This document shows, in pieces, positions 30,237 through 35,785 of a stretch of DNA of 35,785 nucleotides. The first letter of the stretch is position 1. The number at the start of each line of letters is the position of its first letter. A model generated the notes under the pieces. That model ran no database searches and was not told the DNA's origin. It saw only the letters and a program-made list of their open reading frames with translations. Location of the stretch: positions 1-35,785 of the forward strand of contig CAYHEC010000032.1 of NCBI GenBank assembly GCA_964355675.1. Reading direction: 5' to 3'. This DNA comes from CAMBDS01 sp964355675. Its GTDB lineage: Bacteria; Electryoneota; AABM5-125-24; Hatepunaeales; Hatepunaeaceae. A program made the position numbers and the translations under genes.

Positions 30237-32180
30237 TTGTCTTTAATACGCATCAACAGTCTTTCCATGGAGTTCGGCGGCCAACTCCTCTTCGAAGGCG
30301 TCACCTGCCAGATCGTCCGCGGCTCGCACATCGGTCTTGTCGGCCCGAACGGCGTCGGCAAGACGACTCTGCTCCGTCTAATCATCGGCGAATTCGAAGC
30401 TTCCGCAGGGAACATCTCCCGCTTTCCGGGACTCCGTATCGGCTATCTTCCTCAGCACCCCGTCTATCCGCCCGGCCAGACCGTTATCCAAGCCGTGCTG
30501 GAAGGCATGGAGGATGTCCTTGATTTAGAAGAAGATATCAAGCGTCACGAGGACGAACTGCATTCCTGTTTACGTCGGAGTGATGAATTGAAGGAGGTTA
30601 ATGATCGTAAAACAATGAAGTTGGCTCAGCGTTATGCCGATCTGCTTGACCGCCACGCCACCATCGGCGGAGCATCCGCTCAGGGCAAAGCCAAGGAAAT
30701 ACTTGCTGGACTTGGAGTTGCAGAACGGCTTTGGGATCAGCAGATGGAGACTCTTTCCGGAGGCGAGCGAAACATCGTCGCCTTGGCGCGCATTCTTGTC
30801 GGCGATTACGATCTGATTCTGCTTGACGAACCCGGCAACCATCTTGATTTCGCTGGACTTGAATGGTTAGAACAATATCTCTCCTCGTCAAAGCTTGCAT
30901 TTATCGTAGTTTCGCACAACCGCTACCTGCTTGATCAGGTCTGCACCTCGGTCTGGGAGCTTGAGCATAACGTGCTGGAACTGTTCACCGGCAACTATTC
31001 CGACTATAGATCTGAACAACTTACGCGCCGTTTAAAGCAGGAGTCGGCTTTTCATCGTCAACAACAGCAGATTTCCAAGCTCGAATTTCAAATTGCCAGG
31101 TTGAAGAGCTGGGGGCAAGTCTATAACAACCCTGCTCTTGCAAAAAAAGCCAAAGTTATGGAGCATCGAATCGAACGTATGGACATGGTCGAAAAGCCTC
31201 GCGTCGAACGCAAAAAAATGAAATTTCGCTTTGGCGGGGAAGGCGCTCGTGGGACTATTGCACTGGAAACAAAGGATTACAGAAAGCAGTTCGACGATGG
31301 TATGATCCTGCTAGACTCAGTATCATTTCTGATAACTCAGGGCGAGCGAGCGGCGTTTGTCGGGCGAAATGGCACGGGTAAAAGTTCACTTTTGAAAGAT
31401 GTTGTTACCGATGGGCACTGGGAGAACCCCCGTCTTCGCGTCGGCAAGTCTGTCAAAGTCGGTTATTTCTCCCAGCTTGGTGAGAATTTATCGATGAAAT
31501 CGACGCTTTTAGTCGAAGCTCAGCGGCTCACCAGACTTTCCCCCGGCGCGGCATCAGAGTTGATGTACCGTTTCCTCTTCACGCGCGACGACCTTTCAAA
31601 GACAATCGCTGTATTGTCGGGTGGCGAAAAGGCGCGGTTACAGCTTGCGGCGCTGATCGTTTCGGGGTCGGACATGCTACTGCTGGACGAACCTACGAAC
31701 CATCTCGACATAGACTCGAGGGAGGCGGTGGAGGATGCTCTGGAGGAGTTTACAGGCACGCTGGTGATGGTCAGCCATGATCGGTATTTCCTTGATAAAT
31801 TAGCAGATCGGGTCCTTTATTTCGATCCTCCCGCCGTCAATGCGTTCGAGGGGAACTTCAGCGAGTTCTGGGAGAAGTTGAAAGCAGGGGAGCTTACCGC
31901 ACGAGCAGTCGCACAGCGATTTGTCGCGCCGGATAAGAAAATCAAAGCGAAAAAAGTAAGCGAGAAGTTCGACCCACAACGGTTCAAGGAGGTTGAGGCG
32001 GAGATTGCTCGCATGGAGGCAATCAAGCCCAGCATCGAGGAAGAGATCAAGGCATTTCAAGCAAAAGGTAAGGACTCGTTCGCCGACCGGCGGAGGGTGA
32101 GGCTGGAGGAATTGGACAGCAAGTTAGCCGAGTTATATGACGAGTGGTTGATACTCGGCGAAAGGAAGAAGAAATGGTAG
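30237..32180 (+). CDS. ABC-F family ATPase
   Basis: A 647-aa cytoplasmic protein with two ABC domains and no membrane segments. The first has GPNGVGKT at 36-43, LSGGERNIVALARIL and LILLDEPGNHLD; the second has GRNGTGKSS, LSGGEKARLQLAALI and LLLDEPTNHLD. Between them is the linker with QSAFHRQQ-type coiled helices and NPALAKKAKVMEHRI. The C-terminus is a coiled coil (EEEIKAFQAK). ABC-F proteins bind the ribosomal E site and ease stalled translation (EttA/Uup types); a resistance role is also possible. The first Walker B motif has Gly where Thr is usual (DEPGNH). TTG start right behind the heptamer array. Confidence 0.93.
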   Translation: MSLIRINSLSMEFGGQLLFEGVTCQIVRGSHIGLVGPNGVGKTTLLRLIIGEFEASAGNISRFPGLRIGYLPQHPVYPPGQTVIQAVLEGMEDVLDLEEDIKRHEDELHSCLRRSDELKEVNDRKTMKLAQRYADLLDRHATIGGASAQGKAKEILAGLGVAERLWDQQMETLSGGERNIVALARILVGDYDLILLDEPGNHLDFAGLEWLEQYLSSSKLAFIVVSHNRYLLDQVCTSVWELEHNVLELFTGNYSDYRSEQLTRRLKQESAFHRQQQQISKLEFQIARLKSWGQVYNNPALAKKAKVMEHRIERMDMVEKPRVERKKMKFRFGGEGARGTIALETKDYRKQFDDGMILLDSVSFLITQGERAAFVGRNGTGKSSLLKDVVTDGHWENPRLRVGKSVKVGYFSQLGENLSMKSTLLVEAQRLTRLSPGAASELMYRFLFTRDDLSKTIAVLSGGEKARLQLAALIVSGSDMLLLDEPTNHLDIDSREAVEDALEEFTGTLVMVSHDRYFLDKLADRVLYFDPPAVNAFEGNFSEFWEKLKAGELTARAVAQRFVAPDKKIKAKKVSEKFDPQRFKEVEAEIARMEAIKPSIEEEIKAFQAKGKDSFADRRRVRLEELDSKLAELYDEWLILGERKKKW

Positions 32181-32186
32181 AGATTA

Positions 32187-32256
32187 TTAAACACGAAGGG
32201 ACGAAGAAACAAAGAATTATAATATTCTCTGTTTCGTCCCTTCGTCTCTTCGTGTT
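32187..32256. repeat. Inverted repeat between ABC-F and DUF2520 genes
   Basis: AACACGAAGGGACGAAGAAAC on the left and GTTTCGTCCC ... TCTTCGTGTT on the right pair imperfectly. A short periodic unit GACGAAG occurs in both orientations. It may act as a terminator-like stem. Confidence 0.7.
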
Positions 32257-32273
32257 AAGATTTGGATTTTCTG

Positions 32274-33140
32274 ATGACACATAAACCAAAGGTCGCCATC
32301 GTCGGGTACGGCAGGGTTGGGAAGGTGCTGATGAAGGCGTTGTCGGAGGCGGGGTGGGAGGTTAGTGCGCTGGCTACGAGGCAGAACGGAGTGCTCTGTG
32401 CTCAGTGCTCCGTGCTGAAGTCGGTCAAGGAACTGCCGGACGATATTGGGTTGGTAATTTTGTGCTTGAGAGATAAAGACATTGGACAAGCAGTTCTTAA
32501 CATTCCAAATTCCAAATTCCAAACTCCAAACTTCCTTTGCCATACCTCTGGCGCTCTATCCGCCGAAATTCTTGCTCCCGCGCGGGAGAGGGGCTGGAAA
32601 GTGATGGCTTGGCATCCGATGCAGACGTTCACTGGGGATGAGGATGGTGATGTTCTTAAGGGCGTTACCTTTGGGATAGACGGGGACGAGGAGGCGGTAC
32701 TGGTCGGGGAACAGCTTGCCCGTGATCTCGGAGGAGTGCCGTTCCGAGTGCCTCCCGAACTACGGCGCGAGTACCACCTTGGGGCGGTGATAGCTTGTAA
32801 TCTGCTGGTCGGACTGGTTGGGGAAGCGGTGGAGTTGCTGAAGCGGACAGGCATGGACGAGGAGCGCGCGCTTCAGGCGGTGACTCCGCTGATGACGGCG
32901 ACGATAAGGAACATCTCCCGTAAGGGATTACAGGATTCAATAACAGGCCCGATTCTGCGCGGGGATGCTGAGACGATCCGCAAGCATCTTGAGACACTGC
33001 AAAGACTGCCGGAAGTGGAGAAGCTGTACCGGCTGTTAAGTTTAAGCCTTGTCAAGCGTTTGGAAGAGACGGGGGAAAGGGATATATTGAAGGAAATGCT
33101 GGAGGATAATAGGTACGGGCGAATTAATTCACCCGGTTAG
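32274..33140 (+). CDS. DUF2520 / Rossmann-like dehydrogenase family protein
   Basis: A 288-aa protein. The N-terminal Rossmann fold begins KVAIVGYGRVGKVLMKALSE (NADP-type GxGxxG). The conserved HTSGALSAEIL and MAWHPMQTF follow, with the DUF2520 helical domain at about 150-280 (RREYHLGAVIACNLLVGL, ITGPILRGD). The reaction is unknown. ATG 32274 is chosen; TTG 32262 would add four residues. Two heptamer arrays lie inside the gene, at 32391-32418 and 32502-32536, and are read in frame as GVLCAQCSVLK and IPNSKFQTPN, between the Rossmann strand and the HTSGA motif. Confidence 0.85.
   Translation: MTHKPKVAIVGYGRVGKVLMKALSEAGWEVSALATRQNGVLCAQCSVLKSVKELPDDIGLVILCLRDKDIGQAVLNIPNSKFQTPNFLCHTSGALSAEILAPARERGWKVMAWHPMQTFTGDEDGDVLKGVTFGIDGDEEAVLVGEQLARDLGGVPFRVPPELRREYHLGAVIACNLLVGLVGEAVELLKRTGMDEERALQAVTPLMTATIRNISRKGLQDSITGPILRGDAETIRKHLETLQRLPEVEKLYRLLSLSLVKRLEETGERDILKEMLEDNRYGRINSPG
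32391..32418. repeat. Heptamer array inside the DUF2520 gene, first
   Basis: Four 7-base units, GTGCTCT, GTGCTCA, GTGCTCC and GTGCTGA, are translated in frame. Confidence 0.85.
32502..32536. repeat. Heptamer array inside the DUF2520 gene, second
   Basis: Units ATTCCAA (three times), ACTCCAA and a degenerate ACTTCCT, 7-bp period, translated as part of a loop before the CHTSGA motif. Confidence 0.85.
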
Positions 33141-33150
33141 ATCGGGGAGC

Positions 33151-33198
33151 GGCGACATTTCTGTCGCCGACCTTACGGAACGGCGATTGAAATCGCCG
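33151..33198. repeat. Two small hairpins before the LVIVD gene
   Basis: GGCGACATTTCTGTCGCC (33151-33168, loop TTTC) and CGGCGATTGAAATCGCCG (33181-33198), both with 7-8 bp stems. Confidence 0.8.
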
Positions 33199-33222
33199 GT
33201 ACCGGAACTAAAAGGGAATAGT

Positions 33223-35442
33223 ATGAAAGTTCACTTGCTACGAGGATTCTTCACAATATTGTCCTTGCTGGCAGCGTGCATGGTGTCATTTGCTCAACCA
33301 CGCGAAAGTGCCAGTATCTACAATTACATCGACCGCGCTGATGATATTGCAGTGCGGGACGATTACCTCTATGCCATCTCAAGAACTACCGGATTCTTCA
33401 TCTTCGACATCTCTACGCCTGATGATCCAACTCTCATTGCGAGATATCCCTGGGGCGGATATACTGATTTACACATGTGTGGTGATGACCGTTTAACAAT
33501 GACAGGAGAACATTCCGACTTGTTCAATGGAGCAACTTTCGGAGGGTGGTTAGTCGATGTTTCCGATCCCGAGCAGGCGATCCTTTTGGATAATTTCAAT
33601 GTTGCCGGAGATCGAGGTTTTATAGAGATCAATTTTGCTGTTTCTCAAAGTTCAATCGTTATGGGTTTTACAGCTCTATATGGTAACAGTCCGGGTTCAG
33701 GTTCCGTTATATGGGAAATTCAAGATCGGAATCTGGTTGAACACCGTTTACGACCCATGTTCGGTCCGATGGTTATAACAAACGATAGGCTTTATGATAC
33801 CGGAAATAATGTGCGAATTTTCGATATTTCAGATCCAGAAGACCCAGGAATAATCTTCTCTCTTGCCTGGGATTTTTGGGGTTCGCCAGTCTATAATTGG
33901 GAACAAAACCTATTGGCTATCGGCAAGAACGAACAACCGGGACTCTTCCTAATTGAAATTGTTGGCGACAGCCTTTTTCTTCGCGACTCGGTAGTAGCAA
34001 CTTACTGGCCTAAAGACTATCAGATAACCAACGAACATCTCTATTGGACGACCCACGATACGCTCTGGTACAGCGATATTTCCGACCCAGCAAATCCTTC
34101 CGAACCAGTGTTCGGTGTCCTACCACCGCACTTGGCGAGGTGTTTGATCCAGGATTCGAATCTCTATGCCCTTGACAGTTCGGGCAGTGTGTCCGTCATT
34201 TCGCTTGAAGAACCCCGCACGCCTGAGCCAATTGCAGATGTCGGCACTCATGGCTATGTTACTCAAACAGCAATAGTAGGTGAGAGGTTGTTTGTTGCCG
34301 CTGGAGTTGAGGGTCTGAGGTCTGTCGACATCACGCAACCCGAAAACCCTCGGGAAACAGGTCATTGGGAATTTGACTCGACCGTGACGGGAGTTACCGC
34401 AGAAGGGAACTTGGTAGCTGTCAGATGGGGCAATTCGACATTAGCTGTAACGGAGGTTGGGGAGGATGGGCAACTCACCTTACATTCAACGCTTAATTTT
34501 GGGGCAGGAAATTCCCCCGAATACATCGAGTTATCCAATTCACACCTTTTTTGCATCTGGACTTATAGAGAAATTCTGATTCATGACTTATCCGACCCGA
34601 CCAATCCTCGCGAAGTATCTCGAATTCCGATGCGAAGAGGGAGTATGCACTCGCGCCCATATTGCATTTCAGGCGAGTATCTTTTCATGCCTACAAACAG
34701 GAATTTCTACCAGTATTCGATCACCGATCCAAATCAAGCTCCAGTACTGCTCGATTCAATCAATTTTGTACCGACTGTCGATTATTTATTTGATGGAAAT
34801 TTCCTGCACACATTGCACCACGAACCCGCAGAGATGGGCTGGAACTATTTTTATGAATGCTACGATGTGACCAATACACAGGCGCCGAGACAGCTATCGA
34901 GAATACGAGTTGGTTGGGTTCTTGAAGGTGACTGTAAATTCCTCTACTCTAATGGCCCAAGAGCATTAGTTTACAACAAATATGAAAACAATATCACCAT
35001 CGTAAACGGGAATATAGACGGAGAGGCAGGGGTATTAACCAGTTTTCATCTGAACAATCCGGTTATCGACGCGGTTTTCGACAATGGGAACGGCTATTTC
35101 GCTCAATGGAGTTCTGTCGGTATCTACGATTTCGGTGAATATCTAAGCGTGGAAAGCGAAGCGTCATTCGATCCATCCGTATTTGAACTTTCCAATGCTT
35201 ACCCGAACCCATTCAATAACTCCATCCAGATCGACTACTCATTACCAACATCATCTCAAACCAGCATCAGCATCTACAATCAGTTAGGTAAGCAAGTCGC
35301 AGTGCTGTACGAAGGAAGGGCTCAGCAAGCTGGCCCCTACGCGGTGACTTGGGATGCTTCTGGACAGGCGGCGGGGGTTTATTTTGTCAAAATGGATACG
35401 GGTCAGTTCAGTGCGACGAGGAAAGTTGTGCTGGTGAAGTAA
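33223..35442 (+). CDS. Secreted LVIVD-repeat beta-propeller protein with type IX sorting domain
   Basis: A 739-aa exported protein. The signal peptide is residues 1-24 (LSLLAACMVSFA). The body has LVIVD-type repeats, in which a value-like strand ends in an (F/V)DISxPxxP motif: FIFDISTPDDPTLIA, VRIFDISDPEDPGI, WYSDISDPANPSEP, SVDITQPENPRE and IHDLSDPTNPRE. The C-terminal 85 residues (LSNAYPNPFNNSIQIDYSLP ... QQAGPYAVTWDA ... AAGVYFVKM) are a classic type IX secretion sorting domain. I chose ATG 33223 behind AAAGGGAA; an upstream ATG at 33187 spans a hairpin. It is likely surface-located; ligand unknown. Confidence 0.9.
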   Translation: MKVHLLRGFFTILSLLAACMVSFAQPRESASIYNYIDRADDIAVRDDYLYAISRTTGFFIFDISTPDDPTLIARYPWGGYTDLHMCGDDRLTMTGEHSDLFNGATFGGWLVDVSDPEQAILLDNFNVAGDRGFIEINFAVSQSSIVMGFTALYGNSPGSGSVIWEIQDRNLVEHRLRPMFGPMVITNDRLYDTGNNVRIFDISDPEDPGIIFSLAWDFWGSPVYNWEQNLLAIGKNEQPGLFLIEIVGDSLFLRDSVVATYWPKDYQITNEHLYWTTHDTLWYSDISDPANPSEPVFGVLPPHLARCLIQDSNLYALDSSGSVSVISLEEPRTPEPIADVGTHGYVTQTAIVGERLFVAAGVEGLRSVDITQPENPRETGHWEFDSTVTGVTAEGNLVAVRWGNSTLAVTEVGEDGQLTLHSTLNFGAGNSPEYIELSNSHLFCIWTYREILIHDLSDPTNPREVSRIPMRRGSMHSRPYCISGEYLFMPTNRNFYQYSITDPNQAPVLLDSINFVPTVDYLFDGNFLHTLHHEPAEMGWNYFYECYDVTNTQAPRQLSRIRVGWVLEGDCKFLYSNGPRALVYNKYENNITIVNGNIDGEAGVLTSFHLNNPVIDAVFDNGNGYFAQWSSVGIYDFGEYLSVESEASFDPSVFELSNAYPNPFNNSIQIDYSLPTSSQTSISIYNQLGKQVAVLYEGRAQQAGPYAVTWDASGQAAGVYFVKMDTGQFSATRKVVLVK

Positions 35443-35625
35443 ATAAGAATTAATAATTAAGAATTAATAATTAATAATAGATACCGGCTTACGCCGGTAT
35501 GAGAGCATTCCGAGCATTTTCGACATTCTCAGATAGACTTTTATGCTTGTATGAGAGTTACTCTTAATTATTAATTATTAATTATTAATTATTAATTATT
35601 AATTATTAATTATTAATTATTAATT
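35443..35625. repeat. Inverted pair of heptamer arrays at the scaffold gap
   Basis: The left array 35443-35480 (AATTAAT-type units) and the long right array 35563-35625 (TTAATTA units, 7-bp period) are inverse. Between them lies a TACCGGCTTACGCCGGTA hairpin (35482-35499). The right array runs into the N gap, so its length is unknown. No gene. Confidence 0.85.
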
Positions 35626-35725
35626 NNNNNNNNNNNNNNNNNNNNNNNNNNNNNNNNNNNNNNNNNNNNNNNNNNNNNNNNNNNNNNNNNNNNNNNNNNN
35701 NNNNNNNNNNNNNNNNNNNNNNNNN
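35626..35725. other. Assembly gap (100 N)
   Basis: Exactly 100 undetermined bases. The final 60 bases after it show no gene. Confidence 0.98.
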
Positions 35726-35785
35726 ATTAACGGAATATCCCATTTTAAGGAAGTGAAGATAATAGCATAGCGGAGTCACTGATTT

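Overview
The window looks like part of a metagenome-assembled genome of an uncultured bacterium, probably from the FCB group (Fibrobacteres-Chlorobi-Bacteroidetes and related candidate phyla). The evidence is two secreted proteins that end in type IX-style C-terminal sorting domains (one with a NAYPNPFNN motif), frequent TTG/GTG starts with weak Shine-Dalgarno sequences, and two 100-N scaffold gaps (22956-23055, 35626-35725). The lineage is an inference; no rRNA is present.

Region 1 (1-15974) is a scattered 2-oxoacid dehydrogenase and lipoate cluster, all on the + strand: lpdA (E3), lipB, pdhA and pdhB (E1 alpha/beta), lipA, and an E2 acyltransferase. LipB and LipA would make the lipoyl cofactor carried by the E2 lipoyl domain, and E1/E2/E3 form the complex. 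Almost every gap between these core genes holds accessory cargo: a four-helix-bundle (23S-IVS-type) gene inside a 32-bp inverted repeat, two retropepsin-like proteins, two DUF2283 proteins, a half-ferritin, a DUF4145 protein, an AT-rich membrane protein, a RelE-type toxin-antitoxin pair, an MntA/HepT pair, an EamA transporter, a D12-class methylase with an HNH nuclease, and a DUF2442 protein.

Region 2 (15975-24436) holds a periplasmic TPR protein, a PAS protein with a phospho-acceptor-like helix but no ATPase domain, a small transaldolase (TalC/Fsa type), a stand-alone B12-binding mutase subunit, the yebC-ruvC-ruvA operon, a 67-bp tandem repeat containing an assembly gap, and an HtrA protease.

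Region 3 (24437-35785) holds a VCBS/FG-GAP secreted protein, purB, tmRNA on the minus strand with its terminator (tag ANDNYSYALAA), about 1 kb of pure repeat DNA, an ABC-F ATPase, a DUF2520 dehydrogenase-like protein and an LVIVD beta-propeller secreted protein.

The strongest unexplained signal is the repeat landscape. Intergenic spaces are packed with small hairpins from several families. Many have different stems but a similar TTCC/TCC-type core at the axis. There are also 7-, 8- and 9-bp tandem arrays, often in inverted pairs. These repeats occur inside genes (lpdA, lipA, E2, DUF2520), supply or touch stop codons (pdhA, lpdA, the four-helix gene, eamA), and are nested in one another with an apparent 7-bp target duplication (positions 49-55 and 210-216).
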